A stretch of 64,000 nt of DNA from CAIURC01 sp043777315 (GCA_043777315.1 JAYVPW010000006.1:62001-126000), one strand, 5' to 3'; positions 31,737 to 41,165 are shown, counted from the stretch's first letter. Made by a program: numbers and translations. The notes: generated by a model not told the origin, from the sequence alone.

Positions 31737-31913
31737 TTACTTGTCAGCCGACTGGCTCGCGTGCCGGGCTGCCAGCTCGTCTTTCACATCCTCGGCAATG
31801 AGCTTGATGATGTAGCCGCTCATCGAGCGCCGATCTTTTTTGGCCTTCAGCTTGAGGGGCTCGAGCAATTCCTCGGGACAGCGGAACGCCGTGTACTTGG
31901 TCTTTTCAGTCAT
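31737..31913 (-). CDS. Small ribbon-helix-helix-like protein
   Basis: 58 residues beginning MTEKTKYTAFRCPEELLEPL, a beta strand followed by two predicted helices (KLKAKKDRRSMSGYIIKLIA), which fits an Arc/CopG-type RHH fold. Possible small DNA-binding regulator or antitoxin-like protein; no toxin gene is next to it. The ATG at 31913 starts the fold; an in-frame ATG at 31931 would add six residues. Confidence 0.65.
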   Translation of the reverse strand: MTEKTKYTAFRCPEELLEPLKLKAKKDRRSMSGYIIKLIAEDVKDELAARHASQSADK

Positions 31914-31974
31914 CGAACAACGTAACACCACTCGCGGTCATCACCACTTTAACCACGACCGCGGCGTCAGGGAG

Positions 31975-32045
31975 CTGCCCGACCAGGATTTGAACCTGGA
32001 CTAGGCGAGTCAAAGTCGCCTGTGCTACCGTTACACCATCGGGCA
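31975..32045 (-). tRNA. trnQ: tRNA-Gln (anticodon TTG)
   Basis: The minus strand folds as a full 71-base cloverleaf. The acceptor is TGCCCGA with TCGGGCA and discriminator G. The D arm contains GGTGTAACGGTAGC, the anticodon stem is GGCGA/TCGCC with loop CTTTGAC (anticodon TTG), and the T arm is CCAGGTTCAAATCCTGG. CCA is not encoded. Confidence 0.96.
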
Positions 32046-32112
32046 ATGGGGCGGAGAAGGAACCAGCTCTCGGTGGGGGAGGCAACCGGAAATCGGGGGA
32101 GGCTGCGGGGCA

Positions 32113-32219
32113 AACGTCGAACGTCGAACGTCGAACGTCGAACGCTGAACGCTGAGCGCAGAAGACTGCGCCGCCTCGCGTTCTCAGTTCCTAACTTCGA
32201 CGTTCGACGTTCGACGTTT
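32113..32219. repeat. Foldback element with tandem CGAACGT arms
   Basis: The left arm is a tandem of AACGTCG units decaying to AACGCTG; the right arm TTCGACGTTCGACGTTCGAC is the inverse. About 65 bases of unrelated loop separate them. It lies between tRNA-Gln and gpmI. Confidence 0.82.
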
Positions 32220-32244
32220 TCCCATGCGGAAACGCCCGCGCTCG

Positions 32245-33777
32245 CTATCGACCCACCAGATTTCTCCCCGTCATCTCCGCCGGCTGCGGCACGCCCAGCA
32301 GCGCGAGCAATGTCGGCGCGACATCGGCGAGGATGCCGCTCTCCAGTTTCGCGCCCGCAGTGTCGGGGGCGACGTAGAGAAGGTGGACGAGGTTGGTGGT
32401 GTGGGCGGTGTTCGGCGAGCCGTCGGGGTTGCGCATTTGTTCGCAGTTGCCGTGGTCGGCGGTGACCAGGAGCTGGCCGCCGAGGGCGAGCGTTTTCTCC
32501 ACGACCTGCCGCACGGCGTCGTCGATCGTCTCGACGGCTTTGATCCCCGCCGAGACGACGCCGGTGTGCCCGACCATGTCGGGATTCGCGAAATTCAGGA
32601 TGACCAGATCGTATTTCTCCAGCCGCTCGACGACCCGGCGCGTGACTTCCGGCGCGCTCATCTCGGGCTTGAAATCGTAGGTCGGCACGTCCTTCGGCGA
32701 CGGCACGATCTCGCGATCTTCGCCGGGAAATTGCGTCTCGACTCCGCCATTGAAAAAGTAGGTGACGTGCGGATATTTCTCGGTCTCCGCGATGCGCAGT
32801 TGCTTCAGCCCGGCGCGGCTCACGACTTCGCCGAGGATATGCGCGAGCGACTGCGGGAGGAAAGCTGCGGGGCAGGTGTAAGTCGCGTCGTATTGCGTGA
32901 GCGTGACGTAGTGGATGGCGGGCGTCACTTCGCGCTCGAAGCCCATGAATCCCGGATGCAAAAACGCCTCGCTGAGCTGCCGCGTGCGGTCGGCGCGGAA
33001 GTTGAAAAAGACGATCACGTCGCCGTCGCGGATGCGCTGTTCGTTCGCGTGGGAAAAGATGAGCGGCTGGAGAAATTCGTCCGTCTCGCCTTTCGCGTAG
33101 CTCGCGGAAATGGCCGCGCTCGGCATCCCCTCGCACACCGTGCCGCGGCCGAGGACGATCGCGTCCCACGCGAGTTTGGTGCGCTCCCAGCGGTGGTCGC
33201 GATCCATCGCAAAATAGCGGCCGATCACCGTCGCGATCTTCGCGCCGGTCGGGTGGAGCCCGGCTTGGGTTTGCGTGAGGAAATCCGCGCCGCCGGTCGG
33301 TGAGGTGTCGCGCCCGTCGGTGATCGCGTGGATCAAAATGTCGTTCACGCCGGCGTCGTGCGCGGCTTTTGCCAGCGCGACGAGGTGGTTCTGATGGCTG
33401 TGGACACCGCCGTCGGAGAGCAGCCCGAGGAAATGGAGGCGCGTCCCTTTCGCTCGCGCAAAGGCCTCCTGCAGCACGGCGTTCGTCGCGAGTTCGCCGT
33501 CGGCGATGGCTTTGTTGATGCGCGTCAAATCCTGATAAACGATCCGGCCCGCGCCGAGATTCAGGTGGCCGACTTCGGAGTTGCCCATCTGCCCCTCCGG
33601 CAGACCGACATCCATCCCGCTCGCGCTGAGTCGAGCCTGCGGATACGTGGCGTAGAGGTGATCGTGGAAAGGAGTGCGCGCCAGCAGCGTCGCGTCGCCG
33701 TTGAATTCCGCGTGCTCGCGCCCGCCCGGATTCACGCCCCAACCATCACGAATTATCAGCACAACAGGCTTCGACAT
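32245..33777 (-). CDS. gpmI: 2,3-bisphosphoglycerate-independent phosphoglycerate mutase
   Basis: 510 residues, the standard length. It interconverts 3- and 2-phosphoglycerate in glycolysis. Motifs: VVLIIRDGWGVNPGG (first Mn ligand Asp), the catalytic Ser in QMGNSEVGHLNLGAGR, ITDGRDTSP, LNFANPDMVGHTG and VTADHGNCEQM (metal ligands). The ATG at 33777 gives the family N-terminus; an upstream in-frame ATG lies next to a repeat. Monocistronic. Confidence 0.96.
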   Translation of the reverse strand: MSKPVVLIIRDGWGVNPGGREHAEFNGDATLLARTPFHDHLYATYPQARLSASGMDVGLPEGQMGNSEVGHLNLGAGRIVYQDLTRINKAIADGELATNAVLQEAFARAKGTRLHFLGLLSDGGVHSHQNHLVALAKAAHDAGVNDILIHAITDGRDTSPTGGADFLTQTQAGLHPTGAKIATVIGRYFAMDRDHRWERTKLAWDAIVLGRGTVCEGMPSAAISASYAKGETDEFLQPLIFSHANEQRIRDGDVIVFFNFRADRTRQLSEAFLHPGFMGFEREVTPAIHYVTLTQYDATYTCPAAFLPQSLAHILGEVVSRAGLKQLRIAETEKYPHVTYFFNGGVETQFPGEDREIVPSPKDVPTYDFKPEMSAPEVTRRVVERLEKYDLVILNFANPDMVGHTGVVSAGIKAVETIDDAVRQVVEKTLALGGQLLVTADHGNCEQMRNPDGSPNTAHTTNLVHLLYVAPDTAGAKLESGILADVAPTLLALLGVPQPAEMTGRNLVGR

Positions 33778-33859
33778 AGGCCGCGGAATGAAGCAGCGCG
33801 GGCGTCGCCGGGCGAGCGCGATTTGCAGCTCGCGAAGTGGTGGAGCGCCTCTTCTTCCG

Positions 33860-33987
33860 GTCATCCTGAGCGGAGCCCGGCTTTGCGGGCGCAGTCGAAG
33901 GACCTCTTACTTTTCCCCCGCATGTGCCCGTGTATCGGGGAAATAGTTAGAGGTCCTTCGACTCCGCTGCGCTCCGCTCAGGATGAC
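33860..33987. repeat. Dispersed long palindrome, copy 4
   Basis: GTCATCCTGAGCGGAGCCCG on the left and GCTCAGGATGAC on the right, with GTCGAAGGACCTCTTACTTT and its inverse inside and a CATGTGCCCGTGTATC loop. It lies between gpmI and the PfkB gene, both on the minus strand. Confidence 0.92.
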
Positions 33988-34017
33988 GGGAAAGGGCTGC
34001 CGAAACCGCGCGATTTT

Positions 34018-35028
34018 CTACCGAAAACCGAACCGCTCTCCGAGCCCGAGGCACTCCGCCAGCGGCTTCAATCCGCCGGTGCAGGTCTCGTCGCTGAGGT
34101 TCGCCGCGGCAGCGCAGACCCCGATGCGCAACGCCTCCTCGACCGGCTTGTTTTCGTGCCAGCCGAGCAGCACCCCGGCGGTGAAGGCGTCGCCCGCGCC
34201 CGCCGCACCTTTGATGTAGCCCTCGGGCAGCCGCACGCTCCCGTGCTCGTGCCACGCGCCGTCGCGGCCGAGCGCGCACGCGCCCTCGGGGAAATGCACG
34301 ACCACGCGCTCGCGCACCCCGGCGGCGATCAGCTCGCCCATCGCCTCGCGCAACGCGGCGCGATCGAGCGTTTCGCCAGCGCGGATGGTCCGCCCCGTCA
34401 CGCGTCCGGCCTCGAATTCATTCATCACGCACACATCGACGTGCGGCAGCGCGGGCAGGACGATTTTCGCGAAGCGATCACTGTCCTCGCTCACGCAATC
34501 GATCGACGTCTTCAGCCCCGCGTCCTGCGCCCGCGCGAGCACCTCCGCCGCCACGGTGCCGTGCGTGGCGCTCGGTCCGTCGAGCCGGTCGAGCAGCAGC
34601 AGGTAGCCGAGATGAAAAAGCCGCGCGTTCGTTTTCGAAAAATCGAAGTGCTCGGAATCGAGCAGCGCATTCGCCCCACGGGCGTGAAAAAACGTCCGAC
34701 GTCCGTTGCCCTGCACGGTCATCACGTCGGTGAAACTGGTCGGGGCCGACGCGATTTTCTGGAGCTGCGCGGCCCCGATGCCGAGCCGCGCGCAATCGGC
34801 GAAAATGCTCTCGCCATCCTCGTCGTCGCCGACCAATCCCGCCGCCTCGAGCGGAAAGTTCGCGCCCATCACCGCGAGGTCGAAGAGCACGTTGTAGGGC
34901 GAGCCGCCGGTCCCGCGCGCGTTGCTGAAAATGTTCGCCAGCGCGTCCTGCGCCGGCCAGGTGTCGATCATTTTCACATGGTCGATGATCCAATTGCCGC
35001 CTGCGAGGATGCCGTTTCGGGGAGTCAT
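34018..35028 (-). CDS. PfkB-family carbohydrate kinase
   Basis: 336 residues. The N-terminal glycine motif is GTGGSPYNVLFDLAVMG and the C-terminal signature is GAAGAGDAFTAGVLLGW with the catalytic Asp. It phosphorylates a sugar or nucleoside using ATP. The specific substrate (ribokinase, fructokinase or adenosine-kinase-like) cannot be read from the motifs. Monocistronic, 30 bases from repeat copy 4. Confidence 0.88.
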   Translation of the reverse strand: MTPRNGILAGGNWIIDHVKMIDTWPAQDALANIFSNARGTGGSPYNVLFDLAVMGANFPLEAAGLVGDDEDGESIFADCARLGIGAAQLQKIASAPTSFTDVMTVQGNGRRTFFHARGANALLDSEHFDFSKTNARLFHLGYLLLLDRLDGPSATHGTVAAEVLARAQDAGLKTSIDCVSEDSDRFAKIVLPALPHVDVCVMNEFEAGRVTGRTIRAGETLDRAALREAMGELIAAGVRERVVVHFPEGACALGRDGAWHEHGSVRLPEGYIKGAAGAGDAFTAGVLLGWHENKPVEEALRIGVCAAAANLSDETCTGGLKPLAECLGLGERFGFR

Positions 35029-35186
35029 AAAATGAGCTGTTCACAAAGCAAGAATCCGCGCGGGCGGACAAGCGTTTAGTCGGGACGCGCGGGTCTTTTC
35101 CGATCCGGTCGGGATGGGAAAAGAATGCTTGTCCGCGCACGCGGGGCTGCGTTCACATTCGATTGGTTGTCTGGATCGCTTTCCGT

Positions 35187-36026
35187 ATGAAGAAACTCCC
35201 TCTCCTTGTCCTGCTCGCGCTGGCGTCGCCCCTTTTGGCCGCGCCCGAGGAAAAAGCGGAATCGGCTCCCGCGACCAAGTCCGAAGCGCCGGCGAAAATC
35301 GACGTGAAGGGGCTCTCCACGCAGATGATCGACGACGTGGTGGTGCCGGTTCCGAGCGAGGTTTTCAAGGTGCTCGACAAGCTCCAGAGACCCAGTTGGA
35401 GCGAGGTTCTGCGCCCGACCAAAGGGGTCGCGAAACCGAGCGGCGGTCCGGAACAAATTTCGCTGATGCTCGGCGCGGTGATCGCCGAGGGCTTCATCGC
35501 CGTCGAAGCGGAGAATGCCGAAGAGGTCAAAAAAATCGGCAAAAGCGTCCTGAACCTTTCGCGGGCGATCAACGTCGAGAAAGCCGTCTCGCGCCGCAGC
35601 CAGAGCATCATCGACGCGGCGGACGAGAAAGATTGGAGCAAAGTCCGCCGCGAACTCGACGGCGCGCTCGCCGATGTCCGTGTGGCGATGACTTTGTTGA
35701 AAAGCCAGGAACTCTCGCAACTCGTCAGCCTCGGCGGCTGGCTCCGCGGCACCGAAGCGCTCACGGAGGTCGTGAAAAAGCGTTTCTCCAAAGACGGCGC
35801 AGAACTGCTGCACCAGCCGATCCTCCTCGATTATTTCGACAAGCGAATTGCCACGATGGACAAGCGCCGCCAGACCCCGCTCGTGCTGCAGGTGCGGCAG
35901 GGCTTGCTCGAGATTCGCCCGCTCATGGGCGTCACCGAGGGCGTGGAAATTTCCGAGAAGACCGTGATCGAAGTCGGTGAGATCGCCAACCGTTTGATCA
36001 AGGCCATCAACTCAAAGTCGAATTAA
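35187..36026 (+). CDS. Exported helical protein of unknown function
   Basis: 279 residues with signal peptide MKKLPLLVLLALASPLLAA, then a mostly helical, Lys/Glu-rich body (for example VLNLSRAINVEKAVSRRSQS). No domain is recognised. It lies 15 bases before another exported small protein on the same strand, suggesting a periplasmic two-gene operon. Confidence 0.72.
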   Translation: MKKLPLLVLLALASPLLAAPEEKAESAPATKSEAPAKIDVKGLSTQMIDDVVVPVPSEVFKVLDKLQRPSWSEVLRPTKGVAKPSGGPEQISLMLGAVIAEGFIAVEAENAEEVKKIGKSVLNLSRAINVEKAVSRRSQSIIDAADEKDWSKVRRELDGALADVRVAMTLLKSQELSQLVSLGGWLRGTEALTEVVKKRFSKDGAELLHQPILLDYFDKRIATMDKRRQTPLVLQVRQGLLEIRPLMGVTEGVEISEKTVIEVGEIANRLIKAINSKSN

Positions 36027-36041
36027 CCAGACCCCGTTTTT

Positions 36042-36476
36042 GTGAAGCGATTTGCCACTCTTTTCATCTCCCTCCTGTGCGTGTTTTTCATCGCCGCGCG
36101 GGCTCACGGAACCATCGACGACGCGCTCTCTTTTGCGCTGGAGGCGGCCGATCCCTACGTGAAGGAAGGCTACACCGTCCGCGAGGATTACTGGGGCGGC
36201 GACCTCGCGGTGAAGAGCAGCAAGGCGATCGTCCACCAGCTTTTCAAGGGCAACGAATACTGGTTCTGGATGGGCACGGACCAGAAGAACGCGAAGATTT
36301 CCATTCACGTTTACGACAGCGACGGCAACCTCGCCGAAGTCGAATCCTGGCAGAAGCCGCACATGGCCGCGGCTCGCGTGACGCCGAAGAAAACCGGCTC
36401 GTATTACCTCATCGTCGAGATCGAGAAATCGCCGGACGAGCGGACGTTTTGGTCGCTGGCCTACGGATTCCATTAA
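36042..36476 (+). CDS. Small exported protein, unknown
   Basis: 144 residues. Signal peptide (about 1-22, ending ARAHG), then a beta-rich domain with aromatic clusters (EGYTVREDYWGGDLAV, NEYWFWMGTDQKNAKISIHV) and a SYYLIVEIE strand near the end, reminiscent of pre-peptidase-type beta sandwiches. GTG start at 36042. Same operon as the preceding gene. Confidence 0.68.
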   Translation: MKRFATLFISLLCVFFIAARAHGTIDDALSFALEAADPYVKEGYTVREDYWGGDLAVKSSKAIVHQLFKGNEYWFWMGTDQKNAKISIHVYDSDGNLAEVESWQKPHMAAARVTPKKTGSYYLIVEIEKSPDERTFWSLAYGFH

Positions 36477-36647
36477 CCGGAGCCAGCGGCGAAAACTGGA
36501 CGCAGCGGATGCACACGACGATCGCGGAACTCGATCAGGAAGATGCCGCCGCCCGCATCACGGCGCTGATTCGCCGGACCGGGCGGGCTTGATCGCGCAG
36601 CAAAATCCGCTCGCCCGGCTGAATTCTCGCGCCCACTTTTCGCGGCG

Positions 36648-37418
36648 ATGAAACCCTCTCCGCGTCTCCTGATTTTTGCGCTGCCGCTGCTGCTGTTGGG
36701 CGGCTGCGCGAGCAACAGCGTCGTCAATTTTTCGCACTACGACGAGGCGCGCCCGCAGTTCGCGCGCATGGCTCGGGAAGGGATCGTCGGCGTGATTCAC
36801 GAGGCGACTTTCCCCGTCGGCCAGGTCGATGCGGCCTACGCTGACCGGCAGGACGCGGCGCTCGCGGATGGTCTGCTCTGGGGCGCGTATCACTTTGCCG
36901 ACGGCACCGATCCGATCCGGCAGGCGGACCGTTTTCTCGCCACCGTCGCCGCGCGCTGGCACGCAGGTGGACGCGGCGCGAGTGCGCCCGGCGTGCTGCT
37001 CGTCCTCGACTTCGAGGAAAACGACCACTACCTCGGTGGCTCGATGCGGGTCGGGCAGGCGGTCGCTTTCGTCGAGCGAATCCACGAGCGGACCGGAAAA
37101 TATCCCGGCCTTTACACCAACGAAAATCGGGTGAAGCGCGTGATCGATGGCCCGGACGTGGACCCCGCGGTGAAGCTCGCGCTTTCCCACTGCTGGCTCT
37201 GGATCGCCAACTACCACCACCGCCCGAGCCACACCGCGCCGTGGTCGCGCTGGAGCCTCTGGCAATACACCGGCGACGGGACGTGCGACCTGCCGCGGTC
37301 AGCCTACCCGACGGGTGTCGGAAATTTCCGGAACGCCGAACGCAATATCTTCCCCGGTAGCAAAAGTGCCGTCCGCGCTTTCTGGAAAGAGCACGCGTGG
37401 CAGCCGCCGAGTCTGTAG
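36648..37418 (+). CDS. GH25-family lysozyme-like lipoprotein
   Basis: 256 residues with signal peptide and lipobox LLGGC (residue 20). The GH25 barrel shows VVNFSHYDEARPQF, GIVGVIHEATFPVG, YHFADGTDPIRQADRF and the acidic pair in VLLVLDFEENDHY. The first strand has Asn where GH25 usually has Asp (DVSxYQ), so one catalytic acid may be shifted. It would cleave peptidoglycan. Its stop codon TAG lies inside the 25-base repeat at 37414-37438. Confidence 0.83.
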   Translation: MKPSPRLLIFALPLLLLGGCASNSVVNFSHYDEARPQFARMAREGIVGVIHEATFPVGQVDAAYADRQDAALADGLLWGAYHFADGTDPIRQADRFLATVAARWHAGGRGASAPGVLLVLDFEENDHYLGGSMRVGQAVAFVERIHERTGKYPGLYTNENRVKRVIDGPDVDPAVKLALSHCWLWIANYHHRPSHTAPWSRWSLWQYTGDGTCDLPRSAYPTGVGNFRNAERNIFPGSKSAVRAFWKEHAWQPPSL

Positions 37419-37438
37419 GGCGGGCGCTCCGCCTGCCC
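37414..37438. repeat. Short palindromic word, copy 2
   Basis: Identical to 14582-14606. It overlaps the last two codons and the stop of the GH25 gene (CTGTAGGGCGG), so the gene's stop codon lies in repeat sequence. Confidence 0.7.
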
Positions 37439-37470
37439 AAAGCGACCCGAATGGTCGTTCTCAATCCCGA

Positions 37471-38784
37471 TCAGTTTTGAGGACCGCGCCGGGCGCGCTG
37501 CCCGTCGGGAATGCCTTGCGGAGTCGCGTTGAGCCTGGCTTTCACCTCGTCGGAAATCTGCGCGCTTGCGACCCAGGTCTGCGCGGCGGCCTGGTCGCGG
37601 CGCATCCAGTCGCGGACGATGTTTTGGGTCGTGCGATCCCGAATTTCCGGGGTCGTGATCGACAAGGCCCACGCGGCCGCGCCGGACGGATCGGCTTTCA
37701 CGATGCTCTTCGCAAATTCCTCGCGCATCGGATCGGACTCCGCGCCGAGCGGATAACTGGTGAGAAATTTCCCGACCGCGGCGGGATCTTTTTTCGACCA
37801 CTCGTCCACCGTTTCCGCGAGTGCCCGGGTTTTGCCATCGCCGGGGGCGAGCGCCTTCACCCACTCCATCGTGCGGGGGCCGTCCTGGTCGGCGAGGCGT
37901 CCGGCGAGTTGCGCCGTCATCCCGTCGCGGAAAGAACCGGCGGGCAGGGCGAGGATCGCGTCGCGCGCCGCGCTTTCGTCGCGCTGGCCGATGAGCTCGG
38001 TGATGAGCGTCCCCATCATGCGTCCCCGCGAGCGGCTGAGCTCCTCGTTGCCGGCGACTTGCAGCGCGCGGTTGATGTCGGTGCGCGCGAGCTGCGCGAC
38101 GACGGAGGCGAGCGCCCAATTGCCGTCCTGGCCCGGTCCCCCCTGGCTGGGTCCGCGCTGGTTGTTCGCGTCGGCGGGCGGGACGCCGTTCGCTTGCGCC
38201 CAGGCGATGGCGGCTTCCGGGTCGGTGCGCGTCCAGGTTTTCAGCACGGTGCCCGTGCCCATCCAGCGCTCTTCGTTGCTGCGTTTCGGGTCGGAGGCGC
38301 AGGCCGCGGCAGCCTTGGCATCGAGCTTCGTGTAGCGTTCGAGGAGGAGCGAATATTCGCGGCTCACGCGCATCGGGCCGCGATTTCGTCCGCCGCTTTC
38401 GGCCACGACTTTGAGCGCGTTTTCGATGTCTTCCGCGGTGGTCAGGGTTTCGAGCAGGCGCAAAAAGCCGCTCATCCGCGTCGCTTCGTCATCCTGGGCG
38501 AGGAGCTGTTTGAGAAATTCGGCAGTCGGCATTCCGCCGGTGATTTGCGCCGTGGTGGGCACTTTTCCGTCACGCTGCGCGTCGCCAGAACCGGTGCCGG
38601 GGAGGAGCGAAAAAGTGGCCGCACCGGCGTTTGGCGTGAGGCCGCCCCCGGAGTTGCTGCCGCTTGCCGCTGCAGATTTCGGGGGCTGCGATGAGCCCAT
38701 CGAGCCGACGGAGTAGGCGATGACGGCGGTGGCGAACCACGAGCCGGCGACGATGAGTTGGCGAGAACGGATGGGCATGCGCAT
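37471..38784 (-). CDS. Exported helical-repeat protein typical of Verrucomicrobiota, unknown
   Basis: 437 residues. A membrane/signal segment (LIVAGSWFATAVIAYSVGSM, about 10-29), a Gly/Ser/Pro linker, then repeated helical units of the form DP.AA..WA (TRTDPEAAIAWAQANGVPP, KKDPAAVGKFLTSYP, KADPSGAAAWALSI, RRDQAAAQTWVASA). Such repeats are frequent in verrucomicrobial exported proteins and probably form a solenoid. The start could also be 38778. No partner gene. Confidence 0.75.
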   Translation of the reverse strand: MRMPIRSRQLIVAGSWFATAVIAYSVGSMGSSQPPKSAAASGSNSGGGLTPNAGAATFSLLPGTGSGDAQRDGKVPTTAQITGGMPTAEFLKQLLAQDDEATRMSGFLRLLETLTTAEDIENALKVVAESGGRNRGPMRVSREYSLLLERYTKLDAKAAAACASDPKRSNEERWMGTGTVLKTWTRTDPEAAIAWAQANGVPPADANNQRGPSQGGPGQDGNWALASVVAQLARTDINRALQVAGNEELSRSRGRMMGTLITELIGQRDESAARDAILALPAGSFRDGMTAQLAGRLADQDGPRTMEWVKALAPGDGKTRALAETVDEWSKKDPAAVGKFLTSYPLGAESDPMREEFAKSIVKADPSGAAAWALSITTPEIRDRTTQNIVRDWMRRDQAAAQTWVASAQISDEVKARLNATPQGIPDGQRARRGPQN

Positions 38785-38857
38785 GGGAAAAGTTAGCTCC
38801 TTGAACTGGCACAGCTACGGGAAGTTGCGGGGCGGCAGCAGCAGGGCAGCATCCAAT

Positions 38858-39012
38858 GTCATCCTGAGCGCAGCGCAGCGGAGTCGAAGGATCTCTTACT
38901 TTTCCGGTGGGCGTAGGCGGCGAGTGAAGCGGCGATCGTTTTTTGCAACCGCCTCCGCTCGGGGGAAATAGTTAGAGGTCCTTCGGCTCCGCTGCGCTGC
39001 GCTCAGGATGAC
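38858..39012. repeat. Dispersed long palindrome, copy 5 (long loop)
   Basis: GTCATCCTGAGCGCAGCGCA on the left and GCTCAGGATGAC on the right, with GTCGAAGGATCTCTTACTTT inside. The central loop is the longest of the family, with a second internal inverted pair (GGCGTAGGCGGCGAGTGAAG ... CCGCCTCCGCTC). It lies just downstream of dxs. Confidence 0.9.
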
Positions 39013-39043
39013 TTCTTGATCCGGCTGGCTCCGCCGGGGCTCG

Positions 39044-40963
39044 CTACGCCGCGCTCTTTGGCTGAGAAGAGCCGACGGCTTTCGGCTTCACGAGCCGGAG
39101 GATTTTCTCCACGGCGGCGGCGGCGGTGAGTCCGTGCTTTTTGCGGAGAATGTCGATCGCGCCGTGCTCGATGAATTGGTCGGGCCAGCCGATGCGGACG
39201 ACGGGCGTCTTGATCCCGGCGTCGTTGAGGTGCTCGATGACGCCGCAGCCGAAGCCGTTGTGGAGGACGTGATCTTCGAGCGTGCAAATGACATCCACGC
39301 TGCGGGCGAAAAACTCGATCGTTCCGGCATCGAGTGGCTTGATCCAGCGCGGGTTGATGACCGCGGCGCTGATGCCCTGCGCTTCGAGCAGACGCGCGGC
39401 TTCCTCGGCCATCGCGCACATTCCACCGAGTCCGAAAAGTGCGACCTGCGTGCCGTGTTTGACTACTTCGGCCTTGCCGATTTCGAGGAGGCGCGGCTGT
39501 TCTTTTGGCACGACGCCGGTGCCGACGCCGCGCGGGTAGCGGATGGCGATCGGGCCGTCGTGGTAGTTCGCGATCGTCCAGAGCATGTCCACGAATTCGT
39601 CCTCGTCCTTCGGTTGCATGTGGACGATGCCGGGGACGTGGCGGAGGTAGCCGATGTCGAAAAGCCCGTGATGCGTCGGGCCGTCGTCGCCGCTGAGGCC
39701 GCCGCGATCCATGCAGAGCGCGACGTTGAGATTTTGCAGCGCGATGTCGTGGATGATCATGTCGTACGCGCGCTGCATGAAGGTCGAGTAGATCGCGAGG
39801 AACGGCTTGAATCCTTGCGTCGCGAGCCCGGCGGCGAAGAGCGCGGCGTGCTCCTCCGCGATGCCGACGTCGTAGTATTTGTCGGGGTGCGCTTTGGCAA
39901 AAGAGGAGAGTCCGGTGCCGGTCGGCATCGCTCCGGTGATCGCGCAGATTTTGTTATTCGAGTCGGCGAATTTGCTCAGCGTCCTCCCGAAGATCTCCGC
40001 GAACGTCGGCGAGTTGCCGGCGGCGGTTTTCCCGGTCTTCGGCTCGAATCTTCCGAGGCCGTGGAACTTGTCCGGCTGCTCGAGGGCGGGCGCGTAGCCC
40101 TTTCCTTTTTGCGTGAGAATGTGGAGCAGCACGGGCTCATTTTGCGTCTTCAAAAACTCGAAGGTGCGGATGAGCAGCGGGATGTCGTGCCCGTCGATCG
40201 GGCCGTAATAACGCAGCCCGAGTTCCTCGAAAATGACGCTCGGGAGGACGAGGCTTTTCACGCCGGACTCGATCTTGTGCGCGAGGTTCTTGGCCATTTT
40301 CCCGCCGATCATTTCGACGAACGCCGCGGCCTTGTCGTGCAGATGCGCGTAGGTCGGATGGGTGGCGATTTTGTTGAAGTAAGTGGCCATCGCTCCGACG
40401 TTTTTCGCGATCGACCACTCGTTGTCGTTGAGCACGACGATGAAGCGTTTCGTGGCGTCGGAGACGTTGTTCAGCGCCTCGTAGGTCACGCCGCAGGTGA
40501 AGGCCGCGTCGCCCGCGATGCAGACGACGTTTTCATCCGAGCCGCGCTTGTCGCGCCCCACCGCCATCCCGAGCGCGGCGCTCACTGCCGTGCCCGCGTG
40601 CCCCGCGCCGTAGCAGTCATGCTCGCTCTCGGTGCGGAGCAGGAAGCCGTTCAGCCCGCCGTACTGGCGCATCGTCGAAAGGCGGTCGCGCCGGCCGGTG
40701 AGGAGCTTGTGGACGTAGCCCTGGTGGCTGACATCGAAGACGAATTTGTCCTTCGGCGTCTCGAAGACTCGATGCAGCGCGATGGTCAGCTCGACGACGC
40801 CGAGGTTCGGCCCGAGATGCCCGCCGACGGAGCTGGAGTTCGCCTCGGAAAGAACGTGGACGAGCTCATCGCGAATCTCCTGCGCGAGCTGCGGCAGGTC
40901 GCGCTCGGCGACGGCTTTGACGTCGGCCGGGGACTGGATGGTTGGAAGAATGGGTGTGTGCAT
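39044..40963 (-). CDS. dxs: 1-deoxy-D-xylulose-5-phosphate synthase
   Basis: 639 residues. First enzyme of the MEP isoprenoid pathway, using pyruvate and glyceraldehyde 3-phosphate. DVSHQGYVHKLLTGRRD, the ThDP motif GDAAFTCGVTYEALNN (GDA rather than GDG), LNDNEWSIAKNVGA, the catalytic Glu in DVGIAEEHAALFAAGLA and the MDRGGLSGDDGPTHHGLFDI segment are present. xseB lies upstream on the same strand across a palindrome, a common pairing. Confidence 0.95.
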   Translation of the reverse strand: MHTPILPTIQSPADVKAVAERDLPQLAQEIRDELVHVLSEANSSSVGGHLGPNLGVVELTIALHRVFETPKDKFVFDVSHQGYVHKLLTGRRDRLSTMRQYGGLNGFLLRTESEHDCYGAGHAGTAVSAALGMAVGRDKRGSDENVVCIAGDAAFTCGVTYEALNNVSDATKRFIVVLNDNEWSIAKNVGAMATYFNKIATHPTYAHLHDKAAAFVEMIGGKMAKNLAHKIESGVKSLVLPSVIFEELGLRYYGPIDGHDIPLLIRTFEFLKTQNEPVLLHILTQKGKGYAPALEQPDKFHGLGRFEPKTGKTAAGNSPTFAEIFGRTLSKFADSNNKICAITGAMPTGTGLSSFAKAHPDKYYDVGIAEEHAALFAAGLATQGFKPFLAIYSTFMQRAYDMIIHDIALQNLNVALCMDRGGLSGDDGPTHHGLFDIGYLRHVPGIVHMQPKDEDEFVDMLWTIANYHDGPIAIRYPRGVGTGVVPKEQPRLLEIGKAEVVKHGTQVALFGLGGMCAMAEEAARLLEAQGISAAVINPRWIKPLDAGTIEFFARSVDVICTLEDHVLHNGFGCGVIEHLNDAGIKTPVVRIGWPDQFIEHGAIDILRKKHGLTAAAAVEKILRLVKPKAVGSSQPKSAA

Positions 40964-41026
40964 GTTGGTGAAGGTTCGGAACTAAAAAATGTGAGGACGG
41001 CTCCCGGTGTCCAAGCGGGTAGAACT

Positions 41027-41123
41027 TAGCCCCGAATGAACACGGATGGGAACGAGACACGGACCGGACACGGAACGGAATTCCTCTCAAATCCGTGTCC
41101 TGTCCGTGTTCATCCGTGGCTAA
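41027..41123. repeat. Foldback element with ACACGGA arms
   Basis: TTAGCCCCGAATGAACACGG on the left pairs with CCGTGTTCATCCGTGGCTAA on the right; the middle is a run of CACGGA-type words and their inverses. It lies between dxs and xseB. Confidence 0.83.
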
Positions 41124-41165
41124 ATTCCAACCGTGCGGATGGAGAAGCGGGAGTTTGGCATGAGT

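Noticed and set aside
32113..32219. Tandem CGAACGT units as a CRISPR array or replication iterons
   Set aside because: No spacer structure, and the second arm is the inverse of the first; it is a foldback element like several others.
36509..36592. 27-codon frame after the small exported protein
   Set aside because: Too short, no motif and no Shine-Dalgarno; not supportable.
39134..41029. 631-residue plus-strand frame opposite dxs
   Set aside because: Mirror frame of dxs; composition is typical of antisense frames in GC-rich DNA.
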